Of a DNA stretch of 64,000 bases, positions 55,044 through 64,000 are shown piece after piece. A model generated the notes under the pieces. That model saw only the letters and a list, made by a program, of their open reading frames with translations, was not told the origin of the DNA and did not search any database. The stretch is from DASSJT01 sp963715025 (GTDB lineage: Bacteria; Actinomycetota; Actinomycetes; Actinomycetales; Dermatophilaceae): positions 92,552-156,551 of the forward strand of contig CAVQQQ010000004.1 in assembly GCA_963715025.1 (NCBI GenBank). Direction: 5' to 3'. The position numbers and the translations under genes are program-made. Every line of letters starts with the position of its first letter. The first letter of the stretch is position 1.

Positions 55044-56009
55044 TCAGGCCACCGGGAGCAGGCCCAGGGCAATCCCGTCGAGGATGTCGTGCTCGCTCGT
55101 GACCACCCGATCCACTCCTGCAACCGCCGCCAGCCGCGCGACGATCCGCTCCCAGACCAGCGCGCCGGCACCGATCACGTCGACCCGGCCCGGGTGCATG
55201 AAGCCCAGCGCCGCGCGCTGCGCGTGGGTCTGGTGCAAGAGGGAGAGAGCCGCCTCGCGAGCCGCGTCAGGCTTGAGCTGGGTCAGGTGGATGCGCTGCG
55301 CGTCGTATGCCGGCAGCCCCAAGGCGTGCGCCGTGACCGTCGTGATGCTGCCCGCCAGCCCGACCAGGGTGCGAACTCCCTCGAAGCCCACCCTGGCCTG
55401 CGCGATGTCGATTGCCGCTTCGATGTCGGCCGTCGCACTGTCGATCTCGGCCTCGGTCGGCGGGTCGGAGTGCAGGTGGCGCTCAGTCATCCGGACGCAG
55501 CCGATGTCGACCGACCGTGCCGCCTCCACGTGGTCGGTGCCGCGGACGAACTCGGTGGACCCACCCCCGAGGTCGACTACCAGGTAGGGCCCCTCGAACC
55601 CGGCAGCCCGCAGGCCACCGGTGGCCCCGCTGAACGACAGCTGGGCCTCCTCGTCCCCCGAGATCACCTCGGGAGCCGTGCCGAAGTCGGCGAACGCCTC
55701 AGTCACGCCGGTGACGAACTCGTTGGCGTTGCTGGCGTCCCGGCTCGCGGACGTGGCCACGAATCGCACCGCAGCCACGCCGGCGTCCCGGCACTGGGCG
55801 GCATACTCCCTGCACATCTCCAGGGTGCGGCGCATGGCCCCGGGGTCGATCACACCCGTGCGGTCGACTCCAAAGCCGAGCCGTACCACCTCCATTCGGC
55901 GCACGATATCGGTGAGAAGTCCGGTGCCGGGGTCAGGGTCTGCGATCAGCAATCGGATGGAGTTCGTGCCGCAGTCGACCGCGGCGACGCGGTGCGGGTG
56001 GTTCGTCAC
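55044..56009 (-). CDS. ppx: Exopolyphosphatase / Ppx-GppA family
   Basis: 321 residues from GTG (VTNHPHRVAAVDCGTNSIRLLIAD). ASKHA fold with P-loop 1 DCGTNSIRLLI, FVATSASRDASNANEFV, VISGDEEAQLSF and P-loop 2 VVDLGGGSTEFV. Removes phosphate from polyphosphate or pppGpp; short one-domain forms like this are usual in actinobacteria. Its start overlaps the DUF501 end by 4 bases. The order eno-ftsB-DUF501-ppx is conserved with Mycobacterium. Confidence 0.92.
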   Translation of the reverse strand: MTNHPHRVAAVDCGTNSIRLLIADPDPGTGLLTDIVRRMEVVRLGFGVDRTGVIDPGAMRRTLEMCREYAAQCRDAGVAAVRFVATSASRDASNANEFVTGVTEAFADFGTAPEVISGDEEAQLSFSGATGGLRAAGFEGPYLVVDLGGGSTEFVRGTDHVEAARSVDIGCVRMTERHLHSDPPTEAEIDSATADIEAAIDIAQARVGFEGVRTLVGLAGSITTVTAHALGLPAYDAQRIHLTQLKPDAAREAALSLLHQTHAQRAALGFMHPGRVDVIGAGALVWERIVARLAAVAGVDRVVTSEHDILDGIALGLLPVA

Positions 56010-56566
56010 GAAGATTCCTGGCGGTGGGAGGAGCTTGCGGCATTTGGGGCCCCGGCCACTTCGTCTTCCCGAGCGTGCAGCTCGGCGCACGAAACGGGGG
56101 TCCACCACTCGCCCAGCGTGGCGAGGGCATCGTCGCCGAGCGGGTTGACTCCCGGCCCTGCCGCGAGTGAGTGGGCTACGAGCACATGGAGACACTTCAC
56201 CCGCGTGGGCATCCCCCCTGCGGACACGCCTTCGATCTCGGGAACGGTGCCCAACTCCGCCCGCCGCCTCAGGTAGTCGTCGTGGGCGGCGGCGTAGGCG
56301 CTGGCCAGCTGCGGGTCGCTCGCGAGGCGCCCGGTCATCTCGCGCATGAGGCCGGACGTCTCCAGGGTGCTGATGGCGCCGGTCAGCCGCGGGCAGGTTG
56401 CGTAGAACGTCGTCGGGAACGGGGTTCCATCGGGAAGGCGCGGACTCGTGCGCAGGACGGCAGGCTCGCCACAGGGGCAGCGGTGCGCAACCTCGACAAC
56501 GCCACGGGCCTCGCGGCCGAGCTGTCGGCGGACCGCATCGAGGTCGGTCGTGCTGACACCCGTCAC
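56006..56566 (-). CDS. DUF501 protein
   Basis: 186 residues from GTG at 56566 (VTGVSTTDLDAVRRQLGREARG). The conserved HRCPCGEPAVLRTSPRLPDGTPFPTTFYATCP has four Cys that could bind a metal, followed by GAISTLETSGLMREM and SAGGMPTRVKCLHVLVAHSLAAG. This is DUF501, always near ftsB and ppx. Function unknown. Four-base overlaps with ftsB (GTGA) and ppx show one operon. Confidence 0.9.
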   Translation of the reverse strand: MTGVSTTDLDAVRRQLGREARGVVEVAHRCPCGEPAVLRTSPRLPDGTPFPTTFYATCPRLTGAISTLETSGLMREMTGRLASDPQLASAYAAAHDDYLRRRAELGTVPEIEGVSAGGMPTRVKCLHVLVAHSLAAGPGVNPLGDDALATLGEWWTPVSCAELHAREDEVAGAPNAASSSHRQESS

Positions 56567-57123
56567 GGGGCGCTCGTCGCCCGGTCGGCGACCTTTGCCG
56601 ACTCCCAGAGCTGGCCGTACCACGGGTGGCTGCGGGTGTCCTGGGACAGATGGGCGATGCCGAGCTGATCGGGGACCGAGGGTGCGGCGTCGATGACCGT
56701 ATAGGCCTTGTCGCCGGGCATGACGAACTTGAGCCGCTCGCGCGCCTGCTGCTCGACGTAGGCGTTGTCCCGCCACCGAGCCTGCTCGCGCTGGAGCTCA
56801 GCGACGTCGGCCCTCTGCTCGGCCAGGTGGTCGCGCAGGGCCGCGATTTCTCCTCGCTGGTGCAGGTAGTTCCGGAGGGTGGGGAGGAGCAGAACGGCCA
56901 GCACCACCATGATCGAGGCCAGGATGGCCCACCGGCGCACGGAGCGCGAGGCGTGCTTTGCGGCCAGCGCAGCCCCCCGCGCTGTGCCCGCCGGGCGAGA
57001 GCGCTTGCTGGCCGTGCCGCCGGAGCGACCTGTGCCGGAGCGACCTGTGCCGGAGCGGGCCGTGCCGCCCGGCCCCCGGCGCGGACTGCGCGGTGTGGGG
57101 GTGCGGGCGGGCGGGCGGCTCAT
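56563..57123 (-). CDS. ftsB: FtsB/DivIC-type septum formation initiator
   Basis: 186 residues. A long basic Arg/Thr/Gly/Pro cytoplasmic tail containing a short repeat (TARSGTGRSGTGRSG) is followed by one transmembrane helix (WAILASIMVVLAVLLLPTL, about residues 68-86). After it come a coiled coil (NYLHQRGEIAALRDHLAEQRADVAELQREQARW) and the RLKFVMPGDKAYTVID domain. FtsB joins FtsQ and FtsL in the divisome. The ATG at 57123 follows eno by 28 bp. Confidence 0.9.
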   Translation of the reverse strand: MSRPPARTPTPRSPRRGPGGTARSGTGRSGTGRSGGTASKRSRPAGTARGAALAAKHASRSVRRWAILASIMVVLAVLLLPTLRNYLHQRGEIAALRDHLAEQRADVAELQREQARWRDNAYVEQQARERLKFVMPGDKAYTVIDAAPSVPDQLGIAHLSQDTRSHPWYGQLWESAKVADRATSAP

Positions 57124-57151
57124 CCGGTCGGCTCCTGTGCGGGTCGCGGGT

Positions 57152-58444
<1,293 letters not shown>

Positions 58445-58570
58445 AGACGTCTCCTGCGTGGTTGTTCATGGACGGGGGCCCAGGAAGGGCTCGGATCGAG
58501 CGTAGCCGCTGCCCGACTGCGCCTCGGAGACCGACCCGCAGCGTCCCGACGTGGGGTCATGGTGGCAGCG

Positions 58571-59185
58571 TCAGGCCTTGACGGCCCGCACGGGGGTGTA
58601 GACCCCGGCGAGCAGCGAGGCACCCAGCGACTCCACGTGGAGGCCGGCGGCGGCGAGCTCGGCCAGGTCAATGGGGCGGTCTCGCACGAGGCCGATGAGC
58701 CGGGCGCGCGCGAGCCGCATCGGCCTGCCGGTGCGGTGGACGGGCTCAAGCAGCCTGACCTCGGCCTTCGACACGCGAGCGATCTCGCGCAGAGCCGCCG
58801 CGCGGCTGCCGCGATCGAGCAGGCCGAGGACTCCGGTCGCCACGACGACGTCGAAGGAGCCGTCCGGAAAGGGCAGCGCGGCCAGGTCGGCTCGGACGGC
58901 CTGCCCCCTGCCCGGCAGCGACCCGATTCGTGGGTGCGCCCTCGACACCATCGCGGCGTTGCGGTCAAGGCCCACATAGGTGACGCCACGCGCCATCAGC
59001 ACGCGGGCCAGGTATGCCGGACCACAGCCCACGTCGAGGACCCGCCCAGACGAGACACCGGCCACCAGCTCGTCCAGCCCCCGGTGCCAGCCGACCGCAG
59101 CGACGGAGGGGTCGTACACGCCCGCAACCAGTGTCCACCACCGGTCGGCCAGCCGATCCACCCCCCTGGCCGCGGTACCGGCCAT
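58571..59185 (-). CDS. Class I SAM-dependent methyltransferase
   Basis: 204 residues from ATG at 59185. SAM motif I GRVLDVGCGPAYLARVL (about residues 48-64), an acidic strand-2 end in YVGLDRN, and motif IV-like FPDGSFDVVVATGVLGLL. The pattern is that of Methyltransf_11/25 small-molecule enzymes. Substrate unknown. Its start lies 2 bases after the stop of the radical SAM gene, so the two are probably one unit. Confidence 0.82.
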   Translation of the reverse strand: MAGTAARGVDRLADRWWTLVAGVYDPSVAAVGWHRGLDELVAGVSSGRVLDVGCGPAYLARVLMARGVTYVGLDRNAAMVSRAHPRIGSLPGRGQAVRADLAALPFPDGSFDVVVATGVLGLLDRGSRAAALREIARVSKAEVRLLEPVHRTGRPMRLARARLIGLVRDRPIDLAELAAAGLHVESLGASLLAGVYTPVRAVKA

Positions 59186-59187
59186 GG

Positions 59188-60593
59188 CTATTGCTCGAAC
59201 ATACGACGGGCCATGGTCCAGGCGAGCCCACTGCGAGCCCGCTCGGGCGCAGCCCAGCGGGCGCGTCCCTCGGCCCGGGTGTGCGCCCCGGAGTGCTCCG
59301 CGAGCATCTCGGCCCACAACGGCTCGATGAACTGGTACGTCACCCAGCGCTCGAGGTCGTGGTAGGCGTCGAAACCACGCGGGGTGAGCCGGCAGCCACT
59401 GGGAACCTTGCGGACCATCCCGGTCAGACGCAGCGGCAGAAGCCCAGCCCGGGCACCGGCTGCGACGACGGGGCCGTAGGACTCCTGTAGGGCGCCGGGG
59501 CTGATCCCCCCCGCGTAGGCCTGCCAGAACGCGTCGTACGCCGCGCCACCCCATCGGCCCAGGCGCAGCCAGCGTGCGATCGGCAGACGGTTCTCCTCGA
59601 CCGCTCGCGCGTAGACCCCCACACCGAAGTGGTTGACGTAGAAGTCGCGCCCTGCGAAGGACGAGCTGCCCGCACCCATGCCCAGGAAGCGCCGCCGCGT
59701 GATCGATGTGTAGGGCGCGGATCCCCGCTTGTTGAACGTCCAGACCGACTGTCGCTCGTAACCCATCGAGCCGGCGATCTCAGTCGCCCGGGCCAGAACT
59801 GCGTGCTCCCTTCGACGGTCGTGCTGTGCTGTGCCGAACGGTGTGTAGCCGAAGCGCATCAGCGGGTATGTCGAGACCTGATCCACGCCCGAGCGAGAGG
59901 CAGGTGCGGAAGTCGTCGAGGAAGGCGCCCCGAAACGCGTCGTTGTCCTCCCACTCGACGTCGACGATCAGGTCGACGTCCACACAGCCGAACCGGCCGA
60001 GCGCATTCTCGACCCCGGCCCGGGCCGCAGCGGCGTCGTGCGGCCGGCGCAGCTCGCGCAGCACCCCGTCGTGGAACGACTGCGCACCGATGCTGACTGC
60101 CGTGATGCCCATGTCCGCGAGGCGGCCCAGCCCCTCGCGGGTTGCGTGCGTCGGCAGGACCTCCACCGCGCGCTCGCCGGACACCGGGATCCGCCGGATG
60201 CACCTCGGCCAAGTCGTCGGGGTACAGCGTCGGCGTGCCGCCCCCGATGTAGAGCGACGTGAACGGCCCGCGGTTGGCCGCCCCCTGTGCTGTGACGTAC
60301 CAGTCGATCTCGCGGTGCAGCGCCGCGAAGTAGCGGCGGGCAAGCGAGTCCTCGGCCAGCACCTTGTTGTACGGGCAGAACGGGCAGATCCGCTCGCAGA
60401 ACGGCACGTGGACGTAGGCGCCCACCGGTCCGTCGAAGGACCCGACGACGTCAGCAGCTCGGAGTCGGGAGGCAGCGGCGCTGACGGCCGGCGCCCCGTG
60501 CGGCGCTCGGGTGCCGACGCTGGCAGGCCTCGTGGTCGTGCTCGTGACAGCAGCCAGTGAAGAGCACAGACCACCCCCTTGGGTCGACTCCAC
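59188..60593 (-). pseudogene. HemN-like radical SAM protein, interrupted by two one-base frameshifts
   Basis: Three frames are needed. The first holds the radical SAM cluster motif YVHVPFCERICPFCPYNK (CxxxCxxC) and SLYIGGGTPTLYPDDL. After an extra base near 60205, the second frame reads IRRIPVSGERAVEVLPTH, MGITAVSIGAQSFHDGVLRELRRPHDA and VDVDLIVDVEWEDND. After another extra base near 59890, the third reads VSTYPLMRFGYTPFGTAQHDRR and a C-terminal domain (YERQSVWTFNKRGSAPYTS) to 59188. Intact, it would be about 465 residues of the coproporphyrinogen III oxidase-like radical SAM family; true heme synthesis is not assured. Errors in the assembly are the simplest explanation. Confidence 0.75.
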
Positions 60594-60687
60594 CTCTCAC
60601 CACGGGGCGGTCCCCGACAGAGGCCAAGGGCCCGGTAGATGCCGGCCCGGCGCCCGTGGCGGCACGGCCGGCATACCCCTGGGCGCC

Positions 60688-61627
60688 TCAGCCGAGGCGC
60701 TGGTAGGCGACCGCCAGAGCCGCCCCGAGCCGGGCGTTGTTGCGCACCAGGCGATGTTCGTCTCGAGGCTGCGTCCGCCGGAGAGCTCGACGATCCGGCC
60801 GAGCAGGAACGGGGTGATGTCCTTGCCGTGGATGCCGCGCTCGTCGCACTCGGCGAGGGCCTGATCGATCAGGCCGCCGATCTCGCCGGACGGGATCTCG
60901 TCCTCGACCGGGACCGGGTTGGCGATCGAGATCGCGCCCGCGAGCCCGAGGTCCCACTTGGCCCGCATCAGCGCGGCCAGCTCGCTCGACCGTGTCGGCC
61001 CGCAGCGGGGCCGGGTGACCGCTGCTCCGGGAGTAGAACGACGGGAACTCGTCGGTGCCGAAGCCGACGACCGGCACGCCGAGGGTCTCGAGCGACCTCC
61101 AGGGTCAGCCCGATGTCGAGGATCGACTTCACCCCGGCGCTGATGACCGCGACGTCGGTCTGCCCGAGCTCGGTGAGGTCGGCGGAGATGTCCATGCTCG
61201 TGGCGCGCCCCGCGGTGGACGCCACCCAGACCGCCGGTGACGAACACGGGTATGCCGGCCAGCGCCGCCAGGCGCATCGTGCTGGCCACGGTCGTGGCGC
61301 CGTGCTCGCGGCGGGCGATCACGTGGGGCAGGTCGCGCAGGCTCACCTTGGCGACGCTGGGGTCGCTGGCCAGCGACTTCAGCTCGTCGCGGGAGAGCCC
61401 GATCCGGGGCACGCCGTCGAGCACCGCGATCGTCGCGGGGGTCGCGCCGCCGTCGCGGATGATGCCCTCGACCTCGGTGGCCATCTCGACGTTCCGCGGG
61501 TACGGCATGCCGTGGCTGATGATCGTGCTCTCCAGCGCCACGACCGGCGTCGGCCCGCGCCCAGGGCGTCGCGCACCTCCTCGGAGAGGGCGAGCATCGG
61601 GTGGGGGGGGGCGCGGGTGGCGGTCAT
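60688..61627 (-). pseudogene. psuG: Pseudouridine-5'-phosphate glycosidase, at least five frameshifts
   Basis: The start MTATRAPPHPMLALSEEVRDALGAG is in one frame. Family segments then appear in changing frames: VVALESTIISHGMPYPRN with GGATPATIAVLDGVPRIGL, then DISADLTELGQTDVAVISAGVKSILDIG, then PVVGFGTDEFPSFYSRSSG, then IANPVPVEDEIPSG with HGKDITPFLLGRIVELSGGRSLETN, and last NNARLGAALAVAYQRLG. Together they cover the PsuG family end to end. It would split pseudouridine 5'-phosphate into uracil and ribose 5-phosphate. So many breaks suggest either real decay or a poorly resolved stretch of assembly. AAGGAG precedes the ATG. Confidence 0.8.
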
Positions 61628-62794
61628 CGGGGGGCTCCTTGGCGGCGGTACGGTGGGCCAGTCGAGGGTCGCGATCAGGCTGTCGGTCAGGTCCGCCCGC
61701 ACGGTCTGCTGGCTCGCGACCGTGAGCGCCGCCGCGCGGTGGCCGTACTCGGCAGCCTCCACCGCGGTGTCTCCACGGAGAAGGGCGTGCACGAACGCCG
61801 CGGTCATGGCATCTCCGGCGCCGGTGACGTCGACGACCCGAGTGCGTGGAGCGGCGATCGTGGTGACCGAGGGGCGCCCATCGCCGGTTTGGGCCCCGCC
61901 GCTCGGCGCGCGGCTGCTGAGCACACTGCCGCGCCGCCCGCGGCGCACCCACACGTGGATGACGCCACGCTCGTGGAGCCGGCGCGCCGCGGCTGCGATG
62001 CCCAGCCGAGTATTGGACACGTCGGCACCGACCAGGGCGGCGAGCTCGTCGACGTTGGGGGTGATGGCGAGGACCGGCCGGGCCGGGTTGAGCAAGGGCG
62101 CGAGGCGCCCGGCTTTGGCGACGCTCACCGGCTCGACGACAGTGGGAACCTGCGCCGAGGCCGCCACATCGAGCAGCCAGCCGAGGATCTCGCCGGGCAG
62201 GTTGCCGTCTACGACCAGGAGGTCGGCTGCGGCCACGAGGTCGCGCGAGCGGGCGAGGTGCTCGACGGTCAGCGTGTCGGTGGCCGCCATGTCCGAGACT
62301 CCGACGACCAGCTCGCCCCCGTTGTCGAGCACGGCGAGGTAGGTGCCCGTCGCCTCTTCCGTGTGGATCAGGTGCTGGACCAGCACACCGGCACCACGGG
62401 TGTGGCCCAGGAGCGCCTCGCCGAAGGCATCGCGGCCGATCGGGGCCACGAGGTGGGTGGGTGTTCCCAGCCGGGCGAGGTTCTCGGCGATGTTGCGACC
62501 GACCCCGCCCGGGCTGGTCGCGGTCGAGCCGGGGTTGGACGTGCGGAGCACGATGTCCTGCCGGGATCGCGCCTTGACGTCCATGTTCGCCCCACCCACG
62601 ACGACCACGGAGCCGCGCTCTGCGCGCACCACGTAGCCGCGGCCGAGGATGACGCCCTTCTTCGTGAGGTTGGACAGGTGGACGGCGACGGAGGCCTTGG
62701 TGGCGCCCAACCGCTCGGCCAGGGTCGCCGCGTCCAGCAGGGGGTCCTGGCGCAGCAGATCCACGATCTCGCGTTCACGCCCCGTCAGGCTCAC
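61379..62794 (-). CDS. psuK: PfkB-family (pseudouridine) kinase with N-terminal helix-turn-helix
   Basis: Starts at GTG 62794. Residues 1-55 are a winged helix (LTGREREIVDLLRQDPLLDAATLAERLGATKASVAVHLSNLTKKGVI), a DNA-binding module fused to the kinase. The PfkB kinase follows: VVVVGGANMDVKARS, GGVGRNIAENLARLG, ITPNVDELAALVG and the catalytic VVDVTGAGDAMTAAFVHALL. The kinase part ends near 61628. As written no stop occurs there and the frame runs on into the psuG start (open to 61379), so the native stop has probably been lost to an indel. Together with psuG it degrades pseudouridine. Confidence 0.85.
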   Translation of the reverse strand: MSLTGREREIVDLLRQDPLLDAATLAERLGATKASVAVHLSNLTKKGVILGRGYVVRAERGSVVVVGGANMDVKARSRQDIVLRTSNPGSTATSPGGVGRNIAENLARLGTPTHLVAPIGRDAFGEALLGHTRGAGVLVQHLIHTEEATGTYLAVLDNGGELVVGVSDMAATDTLTVEHLARSRDLVAAADLLVVDGNLPGEILGWLLDVAASAQVPTVVEPVSVAKAGRLAPLLNPARPVLAITPNVDELAALVGADVSNTRLGIAAAARRLHERGVIHVWVRRGRRGSVLSSRAPSGGAQTGDGRPSVTTIAAPRTRVVDVTGAGDAMTAAFVHALLRGDTAVEAAEYGHRAAALTVASQQTVRADLTDSLIATLDWPTVPPPRSPPMTATRAPPHPMLALSEEVRDALGAGRRRSWRWRARSSATACRTRGTSRWPPRSRASSATAARPPRRSRCSTACPGSGSPATS

Positions 62795-62854
62795 GTTCAG
62801 AATGCTAAAGGAGCCTCAAAGGTCAACCCCTACGTGAAGTAGACCCCCTGATGG

Positions 62855-62901
62855 CAGAGGCGCGCCCGGCATTCCCCTCCGTCTGCCGGGCGCCGCCTCT
62901 G
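62855..62901 (-). terminator. Terminator hairpin after the small exported protein genes
   Basis: CAGAGGCGcGCCCGGC (62855-62870) pairs with GCCGGGCGCCGCCTCTG (62885-62901), about 15 pairs with one bulge and a 14-base loop, beginning four bases past the stop at 62905. It also faces the psuK promoter, so it insulates the two units. Confidence 0.7.
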
Positions 62902-62904
62902 TGG

Positions 62905-63174
62905 TCACACGGGGCGTGGGTGAGCGTGCCGCTGTCGGCTGGCCACCATGGCTCCAGCGCCGATGAGCGCCGCACCGGCCAGGAAGCCGGCGCCGATCTG
63001 GAGGTACTCCACGGCGTTGTCGTCGACGAACGTTGGGGTGCCGAGGTTCTGGCCCCGGTACTCGAGCCTGCCGTCGTCCTGCCTGGCGCTTGCCGGCGCC
63101 GCGAGGACCGCGGCGAGAACTGCTGAGACTCCGAGCGCGGAGGCGGACCTGCGGATGATCTGTGTGCGTGACAT
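62905..63174 (-). CDS. Small exported membrane protein, paralogue B
   Basis: 89 residues from ATG at 63174. Signal peptide (SASALGVSAVLAAVLAAPASA, cleavage likely after ASA), then QDDGRLEYRGQN, the conserved VDDNAVEYLQIGAGFLAGAALIGAGAMVASR with one transmembrane helix, and a His/Arg-rich tail. It shares the whole layout with the gene at 63200. The downstream partner in a two-gene unit, 25 bp apart. Function unknown; the strict DDNAVEY(L/F)QIGAG block just before the helix looks functional. Confidence 0.75.
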   Translation of the reverse strand: MSRTQIIRRSASALGVSAVLAAVLAAPASARQDDGRLEYRGQNLGTPTFVDDNAVEYLQIGAGFLAGAALIGAGAMVASRQRHAHPRPV

Positions 63175-63199
63175 GGTCGTTCCTTTTCTGAGGTGTTCC

Positions 63200-63496
63200 C
63201 TACGCGGGATGCGGGTGTGAGCGACGGACCCGCGAGGCGGCTGCTGCGCCCGCGCCCGCGAGCGCGACACCGGCGAGGAGGCCGGCGCCGATCTGGAAGT
63301 ACTCCACGGCGTTGTCGTCGACGGCTATCGGCGGGCGCGAGGCCGGCCCGACGGGAACGGGCCGTGCGAGCTGGCCCTTGTACTCCATCCGGCCGTCGTC
63401 GGGCCTGGCGCTTGCCGGGGAGGCGAGGGTCAGGGCGACCAGGCCGGAGGCTGCGAGCGCAGTGGCCCCGCGGCGAAATGCGTGTGTGCGTGTCAT
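63200..63496 (-). CDS. Small exported membrane protein, paralogue A
   Basis: 98 residues from ATG at 63496. Signal peptide (ATALAASGLVALTLASPASA), then RPDDGRMEYKGQLARPVPVG, the block AVDDNAVEYFQIGAGLLAGVALAGAGAAAASR with one helix, and RRSHPHPA. Clearly a tandem duplicate of the gene at 62905. It is divergent from a SARP/BTAD regulator gene at 63641, and the shared gap contains four 11-bp-spaced heptamers, making it a likely target of that regulator. Confidence 0.78.
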   Translation of the reverse strand: MTRTHAFRRGATALAASGLVALTLASPASARPDDGRMEYKGQLARPVPVGPASRPPIAVDDNAVEYFQIGAGLLAGVALAGAGAAAASRVRRSHPHPA

Positions 63497-63557
63497 GTCC
63501 CTACTGCTTTCTTGTTGGTTTGTCGGACGAGATGTCCAAGACCGTTGTCACATGGCG

Positions 63558-63597
63558 CGGTTCCAGTCCGGTGCTGCGCTGGTATCAGCCCGGTATC
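63558..63597. promoter_or_regulatory. SARP-type operator: four heptamers with 11-bp period
   Basis: CGGTTCC (63558-63564), CGGTGCT (63569-63575), TGGTATC (63580-63586) and CGGTATC (63591-63597) start exactly 11 bp apart, one DNA turn. Direct heptamers at this spacing are the known site type of SARP/OmpR-like regulators such as AfsR and ActII-ORF4. A degenerate fifth (TCGTTGA, 63602-63608) is in phase. They lie midway between the divergent genes. Confidence 0.7.
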
Positions 63598-63640
63598 GGT
63601 GTCGTTGACCAAGCCATGCGGGGCCTGTCACATTCGGACC

Positions 63641-64000
63641 ATGCGTGTGGGGGTGCTGGGCCCCCTGGAAGTGGACGGGGGCACGACGCGTCTGGGGCCG
63701 AGAGACAGGGTCGTGCTCCAGGCCCTGGCACTGCGCCCCGGAACGGTGGTGCGGCCAGAGGCGATCGCGGAGGCCCTCTGGGGGGAGGACCTGCCTGCGT
63801 CGTGGCCCAAGGTGGTGCAGGGCTGCATCGTGCGCCTGCGCAAGGCGCTCGGCCCGGACGCCATCGACACCTCGCCGCAGGGGTACCGGCTCCGCGCCCA
63901 CGTCGACCACCTCGACCACCTGCACTTCGAGCACCTGCTCGCTCGAGCTCGCGGGATGCCGGCTGAGGACGAGCCAGAGCGCGCGTCCTTCCTGCTGAAC
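63641..64000 (+). CDS. SARP/BTAD-family transcriptional regulator, N-terminal part (3' truncated)
   Basis: The frame from ATG at 63641 is open to the window edge (120 codons). Residues 1-95 are an OmpR-type winged helix: MRVGVLGPLEVDG, GPRDRVVLQALALRPGTVV, AIAEALWGEDLPASWPKVVQ, IVRLRKALGPDAI, TSPQGYRLRA. Then HVDHLDHLHFEHLLARAR starts the BTAD domain. This is the AfsR/DnrI/EmbR class; whether an ATPase and TPR part follow cannot be seen. The heptamer array upstream fits the family's known sites. No ribosome site is obvious, so the message may be nearly leaderless. Confidence 0.88.
   Translation, partial: MRVGVLGPLEVDGGTTRLGPRDRVVLQALALRPGTVVRPEAIAEALWGEDLPASWPKVVQGCIVRLRKALGPDAIDTSPQGYRLRAHVDHLDHLHFEHLLARARGMPAEDEPERASFLLN

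Noticed and set aside
54008..55171. Extension of the BI-1 frame across the tRNA into the TetR region
   Set aside because: Low-complexity translation that crosses the tRNA gene; ATG at 54007 is the natural start.

Overview
The window is about 71% G+C and carries genes typical of an aerobic actinobacterium. These include mycothiol S-conjugate amidase, GroEL1 with a histidine-rich tail, HrcA/CIRCE heat-shock control, the FtsB-DUF501-Ppx cluster beside enolase, and DUF4307. Gene content and order point to Micrococcales, probably the Intrasporangiaceae (Janibacter/Knoellia/Terrabacter-like); that family assignment is inference. The order uppS / trhA / mca / DUF4307 / greA / metB / cbs / SGNH hydrolase / fadA resembles a conserved block around greA and mca in Mycobacterium. 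There are no insertion sequences, phage genes or CRISPR arrays. One tRNA is present.

Layout. 1-1116: end of an ABC ATPase gene and a coupled substrate-binding lipoprotein gene, with base usage unlike the rest, followed by about 0.7 kb without a gene. 1.8-4.1 kb: groES-groEL under two CIRCE operators. 4.2-12.6 kb: a THUMP-like methyltransferase, a nucleoside hydrolase-ribokinase pair (ribokinase frameshifted), a GH3 lipoprotein, a cysteine-rich pentapeptide-repeat protein and a large LuxR ATPase regulator. 12.8-21.8 kb: one long reverse-strand run that makes the tRNA t6A modification proteins (tsaD-rimI-tsaB-tsaE), a hydrolase, alanine racemase, NAD(P)HX repair enzyme, AcpS and GlmS, mostly with overlapping or very short junctions. 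21.9-24.4 kb: coaA and fumC. 24.4-26.8 kb: a secreted lytic transglycosylase preceded by an unusual array of four hairpins, and PhoH.

27-38.5 kb: cis-prenyltransferase, TrhA, mca, greA, ilvA, a GlmL/MutL-like protein, metB, acetyltransferases, msrA and three VOC proteins. 38.9-44.6 kb: questin-oxidase-like and AhpD-like genes, a MocR regulator and an APC permease that share operator-like words and overlap tail to tail. 44.7-53 kb: DUF1992, a cobalamin-binding-like protein, an MFS transporter, cbs, SGNH hydrolase, a thiolase and a frameshifted DUF695-like gene. 53-57 kb: a small protein coupled to a BI-1 membrane protein, an unusual class-I tRNA with a UAA anticodon, TetR, ppx, DUF501, ftsB. 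57-64 kb: eno, a methyltransferase, a frameshifted HemN-like radical SAM gene, psuG (many frameshifts) and its kinase, two tandem paralogous small exported proteins, and the start of a divergent SARP/BTAD regulator with 11-bp-spaced repeats in the shared promoter.

Two themes stand out. First, several genes carry single-base indels (ribokinase, ilvA tail, DUF695-like, HemN-like, psuG). Clustering in G/C runs suggests consensus errors in the assembly, though real decay of psuG is possible. Second, the best candidates for undescribed biology are the four-hairpin leader at 25125-25246, the SARP / small exported protein module at 62905-64000, and an over-represented GTATGCC/GGCATAC word spread through the whole native part of the window.
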